From NCBI RefSeq assembly GCF_023715485.1, contig NZ_JAMBOF010000004.1:124001-188000 (forward strand): a stretch of 64,000 nt of DNA, given 5' to 3'. The notes under the pieces were generated by a model that saw only the letters and a program-made list of their open reading frames with translations, did not search any database and was not told the origin of the DNA. This DNA is from Mesobacillus subterraneus. Its GTDB lineage: Bacteria > Bacillota > Bacilli > Bacillales > Cytobacillaceae. Both the position numbers and the translations under genes were made by a program. Positions 45,939 to 55,785 of the stretch are shown one piece after another (position 1 is the first letter of the stretch; each line of letters opens with the position of its first letter).

Positions 45939-45980
45939 TAAAAAGGGGTTTTGAATGAGACCATTCCAAACCCCTTTTTC
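45939..45980. terminator. Bidirectional hairpin terminator
   Basis: AAAAGGGGTTTTGAATG pairs with CATTCCAAACCCCTTTT around AGAC, with T and A runs, beyond the carboxypeptidase gene. Confidence 0.8.
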
Positions 45981-46002
45981 GACAAACTGAAAGCAGGTTG
46001 TA

Positions 46003-47169
46003 TCACCTGCTTCGAAATCTTCTGTTCTTTTTTTGTTTACGGTTCAGAAACCACACAAATGCTGCAAGTATGAACAATGCAGCTCCGATTATCGAGTTCA
46101 GGGTCAATACACCGCTTTGTTTTAGCTCTTGAGTCGTTTTTGTCACTTCAGGCTTCTTTTCTATAGACGGTTTAAGCTCGACAGACTGGATGATCTCCCC
46201 GTTTGCATCCTGTATCGTCAATACTCCTTCGGTATCGATCATTCTCTTACCTTGTTCAATAGGCTCTGTAAGAAAGACATCATCAGCTGCTTTGAACTTT
46301 AGTTTTCCTTTTTTGAATTCTTCACCTTTTATAATCTGCGAAGATTTGAAACTAGTAAACCCATAATCAAAAAGTTTGATTGTGTCCTCATAAATTTTTC
46401 TCTTATACTCTGATTTCAACAAAATTGCTGTCAGTTTCATCTGGCCATTATCAGCTGTGGTTGCAAGCGTTTGCTTTGATTGGTCAACAAAACCCGTTTT
46501 CCCGCCTGTGACCCATTCGTATGGAATTTCACCTTTTAACATCCGGTGGTGAGACATGATTGTTGTATCCCATGATTCTCCATCCCAATCCAATTGTTTT
46601 GTTCCAAATATTTCACGGAAGTCTGAATTCTTCATTGCATAGTTCAAAATTAAGCCTAAATCCTTTGCCGTTGTATAATGGTTCTCATCGAACAACCCAT
46701 GAGGATTTATAAAATGCGTGGATGTTACACCGATTTTGGTCTCTAGGAACTTATTAATATTCTGTGAGTACTCTTCAATCGATCCATCGATATGAAGTGC
46801 GATTGCCAAAGCAGCATCGTTGCCAGAGTTAATCATCATCCCCTGCACAAGCTTTTTCAATGGGACCTGTTCTCCTGGATTAAGGTAAACCCTTGTGCCA
46901 TCAATATTCAATACATCTTCACTTACGACCACCTGCTCGTTCAGGTCAGCATTTTCAATCGCGTAAATGGCCGTAGCCATTTTGGTGAGGCTAGCAGGGT
47001 ACATCTTGTTTTCTTCATTTTTACCAAAAAGGATTGCGCCGGACTGCGTGTCCATCAAAACGGCAGCCTCAGAAGTCAACTCTGAAACACCTTCATCCGC
47101 CCGTACCGTTTCAGTGTGGGTATACATGCTGATTAGTATCATTGAAAGCGCCAAAATCTTTTTCATCAT
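46003..47169 (-). CDS. D-alanyl-D-alanine carboxypeptidase (penicillin-binding protein 5/DacF type)
   Basis: A 388-residue serine carboxypeptidase. After a signal peptide come the three active-site motifs: SLTK at 60-63, SGN at 115-117 and KTG in VTGGKTGFVD. A C-terminal beta domain is followed by a single membrane helix and a basic tail. It trims the terminal D-Ala of peptidoglycan stem peptides. Start MMKKIL; the ribosome site is weak. Single gene. Confidence 0.9.
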   Translation of the reverse strand: MMKKILALSMILISMYTHTETVRADEGVSELTSEAAVLMDTQSGAILFGKNEENKMYPASLTKMATAIYAIENADLNEQVVVSEDVLNIDGTRVYLNPGEQVPLKKLVQGMMINSGNDAALAIALHIDGSIEEYSQNINKFLETKIGVTSTHFINPHGLFDENHYTTAKDLGLILNYAMKNSDFREIFGTKQLDWDGESWDTTIMSHHRMLKGEIPYEWVTGGKTGFVDQSKQTLATTADNGQMKLTAILLKSEYKRKIYEDTIKLFDYGFTSFKSSQIIKGEEFKKGKLKFKAADDVFLTEPIEQGKRMIDTEGVLTIQDANGEIIQSVELKPSIEKKPEVTKTTQELKQSGVLTLNSIIGAALFILAAFVWFLNRKQKKNRRFRSR

Positions 47170-47534
47170 TACACATCCAATTTCCTATTCTCACAAATAA
47201 TTTTAACAGATGAATGTCGAAATTTGTTTAGTGTTATTGAATTTTAATGAAAATAGAATACTAAAACATAGTTGTAAAACTGTTGTTAAAATGTTGTCTA
47301 GATTAGGCAAAATGAAGATAACGGAGCAATTGGTTAATAAAGGAGAAATTATAAATTGACTTAGGCAGCACAAAAGTAAATTGGCTGGTCACAATGTTGC
47401 CCTCTACTCCTGCAATCACTACAGGTATCGACGGAAAATGAAAAGATGATCCCTGTTCAATACGTTCATTACAGGGATCATCTTCTAGAACAGCCTGGCC
47501 TTTTCTAAAAATGCACTTTACGAAGGGCACACAA
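47170..47534. other. Gene-free interval with nrnB terminator
   Basis: Contains a minus-strand terminator (47441-47490) with arms AAGATGATCCCTG/CAGGGATCATCTT. A stretch at 47310-47440 keeps an open minus-strand frame with a protein-like composition but has no start or ribosome site, so I do not call a gene. Confidence 0.45.
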
Positions 47535-48749
47535 TTAGTTGCTTGTTGGTCCTCTTTTGCTCTTAATCTGATGGACAATCGACTCAAGATATCCGACATA
47601 TATTTCATCCCTTGCCAATGCCGCTCCAAATTCTCTTTTTAAAAAACGTTCAGCCATTGCAAAACTCTCAAATGGTCCAGAAGGTTCCTTGTTATCCATT
47701 GAAACAAAATATCGTTTTCCATCTTTATAAATCAGGAACAAGTCGCGGTCCCGGTTTTCATACAGACAGCCATCCCTTGATTCTTTTAGGTTATATACAT
47801 TCCTTGTCGCATCCTGCTTGATGGGGTCTAGTTGGAAAGCTTGATCTATATAGCGTTTATATGCTTCTCCATTCATTGTGCAGCCTGCTGCCTTTGCATG
47901 GCCTCCGCCGCCAAATTCTCCTGCAATCGCTGACACATCTACGTGATCATGTACCGTCCGGAAGCTAATTTTCCTGCCTCCAAGGTTAAGAATCGCTATA
48001 TAATCCAGGTGTGGAAATTCCTTTCCTAATTCATTGCCTAACTCCGAATGATAGGACTCGGCATGAACGACGCCTCCAAATAACGCATCGGAGCTGATTT
48101 GGATAATTTCTCGTTTCTTCCTCTTAATATACCGCTCGATTTTATCCTCTTCCATTTCAAGCAGTTTTTGTTCGAAATCATCAAATTCAAAACAATCACC
48201 TGATTGAAGTCGCGGGACAATACGCTCTTCAAATTCTTCAATCGATACCATATAAAATAAATCGTTCAAATTTTTCGCCCTGTAATTTTTATGGATATCC
48301 CAATCCCATGTGTCATACTGCCTGACAAGCTCAACAAAGTCATCGAGCGAACCATTTTTTTGCAGATGATTCTCATGTACCAGATATTCGTAAACCAACG
48401 AAGCTGCACTCGTCAGAACCCCTCTATCATCTTCTACCTTTACAACACCCCAAGTGTAATCATTAAAGTGCAAAGCTGTTTTATGATGGTCAATGAGCTT
48501 AGCGTTTCCCCCTTCTGATACAAATTGGTTAATTATTTCGGCATTCTCTTGATTGACGGACAGGTCGGTTATGTATAGGTAGTCCTCTTTCTTCATCCGG
48601 TCATTCATGCTCTCTAAATAACGCTCGACCTGGTAGTTAAGACCTGAAACTGAATTATAACGTACATCTGCTTTTTCACCGAAGGCCAGCCTGAAAAGAA
48701 TCCCGCAGGCTACCCCATCTAAATCATTATGTGTAAATAAGCGGTACAT
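47535..48749 (-). CDS. nrnB: NrnB, oligoribonuclease (nanoRNase) of the DHH family
   Basis: A 404-residue DHH-DHHA1 phosphodiesterase. FTHNDLDGVACG and TDLSVNQEN begin the DHH core, LIDHHKTA is the DHH motif, and GGGGHAKAAG is the DHHA1 motif. Length and sequence match B. subtilis NrnB (YngD) closely from memory. It degrades short oligonucleotides. The ATG at 48749 follows AAGGAGGAAGCT; a longer frame is rejected. Confidence 0.88.
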   Translation of the reverse strand: MYRLFTHNDLDGVACGILFRLAFGEKADVRYNSVSGLNYQVERYLESMNDRMKKEDYLYITDLSVNQENAEIINQFVSEGGNAKLIDHHKTALHFNDYTWGVVKVEDDRGVLTSAASLVYEYLVHENHLQKNGSLDDFVELVRQYDTWDWDIHKNYRAKNLNDLFYMVSIEEFEERIVPRLQSGDCFEFDDFEQKLLEMEEDKIERYIKRKKREIIQISSDALFGGVVHAESYHSELGNELGKEFPHLDYIAILNLGGRKISFRTVHDHVDVSAIAGEFGGGGHAKAAGCTMNGEAYKRYIDQAFQLDPIKQDATRNVYNLKESRDGCLYENRDRDLFLIYKDGKRYFVSMDNKEPSGPFESFAMAERFLKREFGAALARDEIYVGYLESIVHQIKSKRGPTSN

Positions 48750-48882
48750 AGCTTCCTCCTTAATTTCCATCTAATCCTTAGTTTGTAATTGCAGTGTTAA
48801 TCTATACCTACTTAAATTCATGAAAAAATTAGACAAGTTCTCTATATGGACTAGCATACATTTTAAAAAAGGGGGTGAATTT

Positions 48883-49332
48883 ATGCATTTCTTCGTGGTT
48901 AAAAAAAGGGTTTTATACTTATTGGGAATTATTATTTTTGCAGCAATGATCGGGACACTATGGATAAGTTTCAAGCCGGATGCCGCACCTGCGATCGGCG
49001 GGCAGAATGAGAAAATCCGCGAGATTCACATGGTGACTGGTGAATTCAAATCTGCTACTGCCGACGGAAAAGAAATCGAAGCATACCGCTGGGATCCTGG
49101 AACGATTTTTTTGGAAAAAGATGAAAAAGTCCACTTGAAAATCCTTGGTGTCAACGGGACAGAACATCCATTCATCATTGAAGGCACAGATATTAAAGGC
49201 CTTGTCAAAAAAGGAGAGGAAACAGTCATCCCGTTGCAATTTAACAAAGAAGGAACCTATAGGCTAATATGCCTTACACATCCTACGGCCGAAAATAGTG
49301 GACCAATGATTGCTTACATTGTCGTCGATTAA
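48883..49332 (+). CDS. Membrane-anchored cupredoxin-domain protein
   Basis: A 149-residue protein with one N-terminal helix and an extracytoplasmic cupredoxin domain. The copper set is visible as His in EHPF and CLTHP...M near the end (Cys, His, Met), typical of type 1 or related copper sites. Likely an electron carrier or copper-binding protein. The ATG follows GGGGGTGAATTT. Terminator at 49347-49374. Confidence 0.8.
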   Translation: MHFFVVKKRVLYLLGIIIFAAMIGTLWISFKPDAAPAIGGQNEKIREIHMVTGEFKSATADGKEIEAYRWDPGTIFLEKDEKVHLKILGVNGTEHPFIIEGTDIKGLVKKGEETVIPLQFNKEGTYRLICLTHPTAENSGPMIAYIVVD

Positions 49333-49564
49333 TTGATTCGCACCCTAAAACAGGACTCACTGTCCTGTTTTTTCTTTTTTCACCCTCCTTTCTTTTTTGA
49401 CACAAAACATACAAAACAACATAACCATAGTGACAATAATTCCTGATAAGATTAAATATATAATCTACTTTTTATATAACAGTTTCCCAACGGAATCAAT
49501 TCATTATAATACAGATTTAATTTTCCTAAATGAAAATATAGGTATTTCACCATTTTACTTAGTT

Positions 49565-49580
49565 TGTTCACATTTTCACA
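49565..49580. promoter_or_regulatory. Fnr/Rex-like box upstream of pflB
   Basis: TGTTC-N6-TCACA matches 8 of 10 positions of the TGTGA-N6-TCACA consensus. A candidate -10 TATGAT (49613-49618) lies downstream. Its first 13 bases are identical to 35891-35903 before fnr. Confidence 0.55.
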
Positions 49581-49667
49581 AATTCGTCACACAAAAACTG
49601 TTACAGTCATAGTATGATGAAAGTGTAGTAACTGTTATATAAATATTTACTTTAGAGGTGACCTAAA

Positions 49668-51893
49668 ATGGAACAATGGAAAGGTTTTAAAACTGGTGCG
49701 TGGCAGGAAGATATAAACGTACGCGACTTCATATTAAAAAATTTCTCTGAATATACAGGTGATTCCAGCTTCCTGGAAGGAGCCACTGATGAAACGAACC
49801 TTTTATGGCAGCAGGTTATGGAATTAACGAAACAGGAACGCGACAATGGCGGTGTCTTTGATATGGATACCAAAGTAGTATCCACTATTACATCCCATGG
49901 ACCTGGCTATCTTGATCAGAGTAAAGAAAAAGTTGTAGGCTTCCAGACCGAAAAGCCATTCAAACGCTCTATGCAGCCTTTTGGCGGCATTCGGATGGCA
50001 AAAGCAGCATGCGAGGCATATGGTTATGAATTGGATAAAGAGGTAGAAAAGATTTTCACCGACTTCCGTAAAACGCATAACCAGGGTGTGTTCGATGTTT
50101 ATACAAAAGAAATGCTCCAGGCCCGTAAAGCCGGAATCATTACTGGACTGCCGGATGCTTATGGACGCGGCCGCATCATTGGCGACTACCGCCGTGTAGC
50201 TCTTTATGGAATAGACTTCCTGATGGAGCAAAAGAAAAAAGATCATGGAATGACAAGCAGCGTCATGACTGAGGACACAATGCGCCTCAGGGAAGAAATC
50301 TCTGAGCAATACCGCTCATTGAATGAATTGAAGCAGCTTGCCCAGAGCTATGGCTATGATATTTCCAAGCCAGCGTCCAATGCAGTGGAAGCCTTCCAAT
50401 GGGTTTACTTTGCATACCTTGCAGCAATCAAAGAGCAGAATGGTGCAGCGATGAGCCTTGGCCGTGTTGCAACATTCCTTGATATCTATATTGAACGCGA
50501 CCTGCAAAATGGCACACTGACTGAAAAAGAAGCACAGGAAATTGTTGACCATTTTGTCATGAAGCTTCGTTTGGTAAAATTTGCGCGTACTCCTGACTAC
50601 AACGAGTTATTCAGCGGTGACCCTACCTGGGTAACTGAATCAATCGGAGGTATTGCACATAACGGGCAATCACTTGTAACGAAGAATTCTTTCCGCTTCC
50701 TTCACACACTTGATAATCTCGGACCGGCTCCAGAGCCAAACCTGACAGTGCTATGGTCACCTGCCCTGCCTGAGAACTTCAAGAAGTATTGTGCTGAAAT
50801 GTCAATCAAAACAAGCTCAATCCAATATGAAAATGACGATTTGATGCGCTGTGAATATGGCGATGACTACGGAATTGCCTGCTGTGTTTCCGCAATGGAA
50901 ATCGGTAAGCAGATGCAGTTCTTCGGAGCACGCGCCAACCTGGCGAAAGCTTTGCTTTACGCAATCAATGGCGGTGTCGATGAAAAGCTTAAGATTCAAG
51001 TTGCTCCAGGCTTCAGCCCTATTACATCTGAAGTCCTTGACTATAAAGAAGTAATGGCGAAATTCGATAATGTAATGGAATGGCTTGCTGGCCTTTACAT
51101 CAATACTCTTAATGTCATCCACTACATGCATGATAAATACAGCTACGAAAGAATTGAAATGGCGCTGCATGATACAGAAGTCCTTCGCACAATGGCAACT
51201 GGAATTGCAGGCTTAAGCGTAGTAGCGGATTCATTGAGTGCCATCAAGCATGCACAGGTAAAAGTAATCCGTGATGAAAACGGCATTGCAGTTGATTTTG
51301 AAACAGAAGGCGACTTCCCTAAATACGGAAACAACGATGACCGTGTGGACAGCATCGCAGTTGAACTTGTGAAAAACTTCATGACAAAGCTGCGCAAGCA
51401 CCCGACATATCGCAATTCTGTTCATACCATGTCAATCTTAACGATCACTTCCAACGTCGTTTATGGTAAAAAGACAGGTAATACACCGGATGGAAGACGT
51501 GCTGGTGAACCATTCGCTCCAGGTGCTAACCCAATGCATGGCCGCGATACTAAAGGAACACTCGCTTCCCTGTCATCTGTAGCAAAGCTTCCATATAGCT
51601 ATGCTTTGGACGGAATTTCAAACACATTCTCCATCGTGCCAAAAGCACTTGGGAAAGATGAAAACAGCCGTACAAATAACCTAGTTTCCATCCTTGATGG
51701 CTATGCGATCAAAGACGGTCACCATTTAAACGTAAACGTGTTTAACCGGGAAACTCTGTTAAATGCGATGGAGCATCCGGAAGAATATCCGCAGCTGACA
51801 ATTCGTGTTTCTGGATATGCAGTAAACTTCATCAAGCTTACACGTGAACAGCAGATGGATGTAATCAACCGGACTTTCCATGAAACAATGTAA
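49668..51893 (+). CDS. pflB: Pyruvate formate-lyase
   Basis: A 741-residue glycyl-radical enzyme. Adjacent catalytic cysteines 405-406 (IACCVSAM) and the glycyl-radical loop RVSGYAVNF with Gly716 are intact. It converts pyruvate and CoA to acetyl-CoA and formate in anaerobic cells. The ATG follows AGAGGTGACCTAAA. pflA lies 79 bases downstream, with a stable hairpin in the gap. A likely Fnr/Rex-type site upstream suggests oxygen or redox control. Confidence 0.96.
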   Translation: MEQWKGFKTGAWQEDINVRDFILKNFSEYTGDSSFLEGATDETNLLWQQVMELTKQERDNGGVFDMDTKVVSTITSHGPGYLDQSKEKVVGFQTEKPFKRSMQPFGGIRMAKAACEAYGYELDKEVEKIFTDFRKTHNQGVFDVYTKEMLQARKAGIITGLPDAYGRGRIIGDYRRVALYGIDFLMEQKKKDHGMTSSVMTEDTMRLREEISEQYRSLNELKQLAQSYGYDISKPASNAVEAFQWVYFAYLAAIKEQNGAAMSLGRVATFLDIYIERDLQNGTLTEKEAQEIVDHFVMKLRLVKFARTPDYNELFSGDPTWVTESIGGIAHNGQSLVTKNSFRFLHTLDNLGPAPEPNLTVLWSPALPENFKKYCAEMSIKTSSIQYENDDLMRCEYGDDYGIACCVSAMEIGKQMQFFGARANLAKALLYAINGGVDEKLKIQVAPGFSPITSEVLDYKEVMAKFDNVMEWLAGLYINTLNVIHYMHDKYSYERIEMALHDTEVLRTMATGIAGLSVVADSLSAIKHAQVKVIRDENGIAVDFETEGDFPKYGNNDDRVDSIAVELVKNFMTKLRKHPTYRNSVHTMSILTITSNVVYGKKTGNTPDGRRAGEPFAPGANPMHGRDTKGTLASLSSVAKLPYSYALDGISNTFSIVPKALGKDENSRTNNLVSILDGYAIKDGHHLNVNVFNRETLLNAMEHPEEYPQLTIRVSGYAVNFIKLTREQQMDVINRTFHETM

Positions 51894-51913
51894 ATAATAC
51901 AAGTGTACCGAAA

Positions 51914-51955
51914 CAGGAGTTCCCTCCTTTCCCATGGCGGGAACTCCTGTTTTAA
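51914..51955 (+). terminator. Hairpin between pflB and pflA (partial terminator or stabiliser)
   Basis: AACAGGAGTTCCC pairs with GGGAACTCCTGTT, followed by TTAATG and then the pflA ribosome site. It probably lowers pflA expression relative to pflB. Confidence 0.6.
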
Positions 51956-51972
51956 TGAAAGGAGAAATCATC

Positions 51973-52716
51973 ATGATCGGAAATATTCATTCTATAGAAA
52001 CCTTTGGGACTGTAGACGGACCTGGGATACGCTATGTCATCTTCACACAGGGCTGCCTGCTGCGCTGCCAGTTTTGCCATAACGCAGACACGTGGGAAAT
52101 TGGTTCTGGCAAACAGATGTCTGTTTCCGAAATCATTGATGATCTGAAATCCTACCTCCCCTTCATCGAGTCATCTGGAGGCGGCATAACTGTCAGCGGC
52201 GGAGAACCGCTTTTACAGATCCCTTTCCTTACAGAACTTTTTAAGGAATGTAAAAAAATAGGAGTTCATACAACCATTGACTCTTCCGGCGGCTGTTATT
52301 CAAGCGCCCCTCTCTTTCAGGAACAACTCGCAGAACTTTTGCAATACACCGACCTGATCCTTTTAGACTTAAAACATATTAACAGAAAAAAACACATAAA
52401 ACTGACTGGAATGGCAAATGACCATATTTTAGACTTTGCCCGTTACTTATCAGACCATCAAGTGCCTATCTGGATCCGCCATGTCCTTGTACCAGGAGTA
52501 ACGAACGAAATCGAAGACCTTACACAGTTAGGTTCTTTCATTGGCACCCTGAAAAATGTTAAGAAGGTTGAAGTTTTGCCCTATCATAAACTTGGTGTGT
52601 ACAAATGGGAAGCTTTAGGTCTCGAGTATCCATTGAAAGATATAGAACCACCTAGTGATGAAGAGGTGGAAAAAGCATATAATCTATTGACAGCCCATTC
52701 AAAATCATTAAATTAA
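51973..52716 (+). CDS. pflA: Pyruvate formate-lyase activating enzyme (radical SAM)
   Basis: A 247-residue radical SAM enzyme with GCLLRCQFCHNAD (Cys28, 32, 35) holding the [4Fe-4S] cluster and the SAM-binding VSGGEPL motif. It installs the glycyl radical on PflB. The ATG at 51973 follows AAAGGAGAAATCATC; an in-frame upstream start falls in the hairpin and is rejected. A terminator lies just beyond the stop (52713-52746). Confidence 0.95.
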   Translation: MIGNIHSIETFGTVDGPGIRYVIFTQGCLLRCQFCHNADTWEIGSGKQMSVSEIIDDLKSYLPFIESSGGGITVSGGEPLLQIPFLTELFKECKKIGVHTTIDSSGGCYSSAPLFQEQLAELLQYTDLILLDLKHINRKKHIKLTGMANDHILDFARYLSDHQVPIWIRHVLVPGVTNEIEDLTQLGSFIGTLKNVKKVEVLPYHKLGVYKWEALGLEYPLKDIEPPSDEEVEKAYNLLTAHSKSLN

Positions 52717-52807
52717 CAGCAGGTACGCTTACCTGCTGTTTTTTCTGCATTTCTTTTTGATATTTATAAAGTATGATAGTCTTATTGGCTGTAATTGGAG
52801 GGATTCG

Positions 52808-53539
52808 ATGTATCAAATCTTTTCTGAAATAAGCAATTTTTTAAGCGGTCCTTTTTTTACACTCGTCAACCGGACTGAACAAATCCCTTTATTGGCAAGT
52901 TTTCTTCTCGGGCTTGTTGGCGCACTGGCACCTTGCCAGCTGACTGGAAACATTGGTGCAATCACTTACTATGGAAACCGAAGCCTGCAGACAAAAAGCC
53001 AGTGGATTGAAATTGCGTTTTTCATACTTGGAAAAATCACCGTTTTTTCATTGCTCGGAATGGCTGTTTGGCTAGTTGGCCAGGGGTTTCAGGAAATTTT
53101 GCCAAGCTTCTTCTCCTGGTTCCGGAAATTGATGGGCCCGTTATTCATCCTTATAGGATTGACTCTTATCGGGATCTTTGCACTCAATTGGGTTAACCGA
53201 CTGAGCTCGCTTCTGCCACAATGGAAAGGGAGCGGCAAAACAGGCTCTTTCCTGATGGGCGTAAGCTTTTCAATCGCATTCTGTCCAACGATGTTTTCAA
53301 TATTCTTTTTCACTCTTATGCCAATTGTTCTGAGCTCCTCATACGGTGCAGCGCTGCCCTCGGTATTTGCGATCGGCACCTCCATTCCGTTGATTATTTT
53401 TGCAGGGATCATTTCATATATTGGGCTTGATGGATCATTGATGAAAAAAAGCCGAAAGTTGGGGGCCGCGGTACAAAAAACAGCTGGGTACATTTTAATT
53501 ATTGTGGGGATCTTTGATACGATCACATATTGGGGATAA
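52808..53539 (+). CDS. CcdA/DsbD-like transmembrane thiol-transfer protein
   Basis: A 243-residue protein with six to seven helices. Two membrane cysteines occur in the family contexts LAPCQLTG and AFCPTMFS, as in CcdA and related sulfite exporter/DsbD families. It probably moves reducing power across the membrane for extracytoplasmic thiols, for example in cytochrome c or copper-site maturation. The ATG at 52808 follows TTGGAGGGATTCG. Confidence 0.78.
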   Translation: MYQIFSEISNFLSGPFFTLVNRTEQIPLLASFLLGLVGALAPCQLTGNIGAITYYGNRSLQTKSQWIEIAFFILGKITVFSLLGMAVWLVGQGFQEILPSFFSWFRKLMGPLFILIGLTLIGIFALNWVNRLSSLLPQWKGSGKTGSFLMGVSFSIAFCPTMFSIFFFTLMPIVLSSSYGAALPSVFAIGTSIPLIIFAGIISYIGLDGSLMKKSRKLGAAVQKTAGYILIIVGIFDTITYWG

Positions 53540-53568
53540 AGGCTGACCATTTTGGTCTGCCTTTTTCA

Positions 53569-53650
53569 AAGCTCTTTTTGTAAACCAAAAGTTAATATCG
53601 GAATCTGGATTTTTACGACTTTTCATACATTCCCATTACAGAAAGCTCCT
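53569..53650. repeat. Dispersed repeat, copy B
   Basis: GCTCTTTTTGTAAACCAAAA then GGATTTTTACGACTTTTCAT aligns with copy A but lacks its 17-base TTTGTTGC segment. Confidence 0.65.
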
Positions 53651-53705
53651 CCCACTTCCTAAGTTAAGCAGAAAAGCCATGGAACACTCCATGGCCTTTA
53701 CTTAA

Positions 53706-54023
53706 CTATGCTATGTTCATATTCTCCTTGTATCCAGGCTCGCAATTAATGCACACCACTTCGTCGTAATCGTCGGTGTTAACGTCTTCTCTATTGTATT
53801 CGATTCCGCATAATGGGCACTCGACCATTTCATCATCTTGATATTCAGCTGCTTCAGGAATCGAGTCGTTAACCTTCAATTCGCCAACCCATACACCGCT
53901 AATATGTGACATTTCACTTTCTATATAAGAATTTGCCGCTTCCTCTGTTTCCCATACTCCATGGTCCCACAGCATTTCATCAGCATCTCCTGAATTGATC
54001 ATTAACCCGTATACAGTTTTCAT
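53706..54023 (-). CDS. Acidic zinc-ribbon-like protein (105 aa)
   Basis: A 105-residue acidic protein with CPLC and CINC pairs near the C-terminus (a likely zinc ribbon). The N-terminal part MKTVYGLMINSGDADEML is unrecognised. ATG behind AAAGGGGTTGCGACT. A terminator (GCCATGGA/TCCATGGC, 53679-53697) follows. Function unknown. Confidence 0.65.
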   Translation of the reverse strand: MKTVYGLMINSGDADEMLWDHGVWETEEAANSYIESEMSHISGVWVGELKVNDSIPEAAEYQDDEMVECPLCGIEYNREDVNTDDYDEVVCINCEPGYKENMNIA

Positions 54024-54229
54024 AGTCGCAACCCCTTTCAACAGGCGCTTTATATTTGTTCTATATAATTAGCCCCTTTTCTCGTTTCTGAAACCATCTC
54101 CCATCTTACAATGTTTGGAAAATGAAACTTTCTCTATCGTTTCCCGTATATGTAAGTAAATTCAAATTGCTTATAAATGAAGGTTCAAATATACTTAATG
54201 AATGAGTTACAAGAGAAAGAGGTGACGGC

Positions 54230-54520
54230 ATGCTGTTGGAATTATACGCTCAGTCCTTGGATGCGACGGCAATTTATAGTGTTTATTTGACTTTGCTCAT
54301 AAGCATGTCGATGTCCGCACTTTGGATGCTCAATGACACCTCATTTATCGATTCATGTTTCATGCAGGTTAAATTTAAGCCATCCGCTTCTGAAACGGCT
54401 TTTAAAAATAAGGCAGACCTCGGAACGAGATTGCACCTGCAAATCCTAAAACGGATAAAAATAAAGATAAATCCTGGTGATGAAGACAGTCATTTTTCTC
54501 CTTTAGTACAAAACAGATAA
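54230..54520 (+). CDS. MifM-like membrane-inserted arrest leader upstream of yidC2
   Basis: A 96-residue protein with a single membrane segment (about 14-35) and a basic, then acidic C-terminal tail (RIKIKINPGDEDSHF). In B. subtilis the 95-residue MifM is encoded at the same place before yidC2. It has one helix and stalls the ribosome at a C-terminal acidic cluster, and the tail here keeps an N-P-x-DED pattern similar to MifM. Its last codons form one arm of a hairpin that hides the yidC2 ribosome site. Start ATG with AGAGGTGACGGC. The role as an insertion sensor is inferred from position, size and RNA structure. Confidence 0.75.
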   Translation: MLLELYAQSLDATAIYSVYLTLLISMSMSALWMLNDTSFIDSCFMQVKFKPSASETAFKNKADLGTRLHLQILKRIKIKINPGDEDSHFSPLVQNR

Positions 54521-54540
54521 AACTTAGGAGGAGAAAAATG
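54491..54540 (+). promoter_or_regulatory. Hairpin sequestering the yidC2 ribosome site and start codon
   Basis: CATTTTTCTCCT (54491-54502, codons 88-91 of the leader) pairs perfectly over 12 bases with AGGAGAAAAATG (54529-54540), which holds the yidC2 Shine-Dalgarno and ATG. A ribosome stalled near leader codons 84-87 would open it. Confidence 0.85.
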
Positions 54541-55308
54541 AAAAAGCTATACACCATGATTTTTGTTCTATTTTTACCAATGCTATTAACTGGATGCCAG
54601 GCACTGACAAGCGAGGGTTCATTCTTCCAGTCAACATTCATAAACCCATTCACATGGCTGATCCACGTCTTTGCCGGGCTTACTGGCGGGAGTTTTGGTT
54701 TGGCAATCATTTTGATTACGATGTTAATCCGGCTGGTATTACTGCCGCTAATGTTAAAACAGTATAAAAACCAGCAGAACATGAAAGAAAAGATGGACAT
54801 CCTTAAGCCTGAGATGGATGAAATCCAAAAAAAGCTAAAAGAAATAAAAGATCCAGCAGAACAAAAGAAATTACAGCAGGAAATGATGGGACTATATCAG
54901 AAGCATGGAGTGAATCCTCTATCTGTTGGCTGCCTGCCAATGCTGATACAGATGCCAATTTTAATGGGGCTCTATTATGCGATCAGCGGTTCTACGGAAA
55001 TCGCAAGCCATTCCTTCCTCTGGTTCAACCTCGGCCAGTCAGATATGTGGATTACTGCTGCTGCCGGGCTGATCTATTTTTTGCAATTTAGAGTTTCAAT
55101 GATCAATATGACTGAGGATCAGAAGAAACAAATGAAGTTCATGGGGCTCTTATCGCCCATCATGATCGTCATGTTCTCTTTAAGTGCACCCTCCGCTCTG
55201 CCCCTTTATTGGACAGTCGGCGGGATATTCCTGATTATCCAAACGTTGTTGGCCCGCAAAATATACGGCGCTAAACAATCCTCCGTAAAAGTCGAACAGC
55301 CATTATAA
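54538..55308 (+). CDS. yidC2: YidC/Oxa1-family membrane protein insertase (YidC2 type)
   Basis: A 256-residue insertase with lipobox LLTGC (Cys20) and five helices. Its conserved first helix carries the functional arginine (ITMLIRLVLLPLML), followed by a charged coiled-coil cytoplasmic hairpin (KEKMDILKPEMDEIQ...). It inserts and folds membrane proteins with or without Sec. The preceding MifM-like leader suggests it is the inducible second insertase (YqjG/YidC2), raised when the main YidC is limiting. A terminator lies at 55322-55350. Confidence 0.92.
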   Translation: MKKLYTMIFVLFLPMLLTGCQALTSEGSFFQSTFINPFTWLIHVFAGLTGGSFGLAIILITMLIRLVLLPLMLKQYKNQQNMKEKMDILKPEMDEIQKKLKEIKDPAEQKKLQQEMMGLYQKHGVNPLSVGCLPMLIQMPILMGLYYAISGSTEIASHSFLWFNLGQSDMWITAAAGLIYFLQFRVSMINMTEDQKKQMKFMGLLSPIMIVMFSLSAPSALPLYWTVGGIFLIIQTLLARKIYGAKQSSVKVEQPL

Positions 55309-55447
55309 CGGGACACTGCAAAAAGCCAGGGATTAAATTCCCTGGGTTTTCACCTTGGCTGTAATAGATGATATTCTTGTTTTTACGAATGAACCAAGCA
55401 TTCGATAATGCATTACAGAGGAATATGTTAAATAGGTATATTATGGG

Positions 55448-55785
55448 TTGACAGATAATTTTTCATGAATGTATACTATGTTTTAATGATATTGAAAGGA
55501 ATGGTAAAGAGCCGATGAAGTTCTAATCTTATTTTCTGCCCGATTTTTCGAATAGGAAAAACGTGTTGCCCGGAAATAGGATTAGTCTGCCCATTTGCCA
55601 TTCCATGTCGGTTTACAGGCCTTATTTAGCATGCTGCTGAAAAGCAGTACGATGCTTTGTTTGTGCTTGAGTAAATCAAGTGTGAATGCATAGCAGAACC
55701 TCCCGGGTTAACCAGGGAGGTTTTTTTAATGGATAAAATACTCACCTTCATTCAATAAACGCAAAAGACGAAAGGTGGAATTTTT
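55448..55785 (+). promoter_or_regulatory. Promoter and attenuator leader of the ABC-F resistance gene
   Basis: TTGACA (55448-55453) and TATACT (55472-55477), 18 apart, start a roughly 300-nt leader. Tiny reading frames occur at 55501 (MVKSR) and 55515 (MKF). A long hairpin spans 55523-55585 (CTAATCTTATTTTC/GGAAATAGGATTAG). An intrinsic terminator (55697-55727, AACCTCCC/GGGAGGTT then TTTTTTT) stands just before the gene. This is the layout of antibiotic-sensing transcription attenuation. Confidence 0.75.

Noticed and set aside
47303-47629. Minus-strand frame of 108 codons at the end of nrnB
   Set aside because: It overlaps the nrnB 3' end in another frame and runs through the nrnB terminator hairpin.
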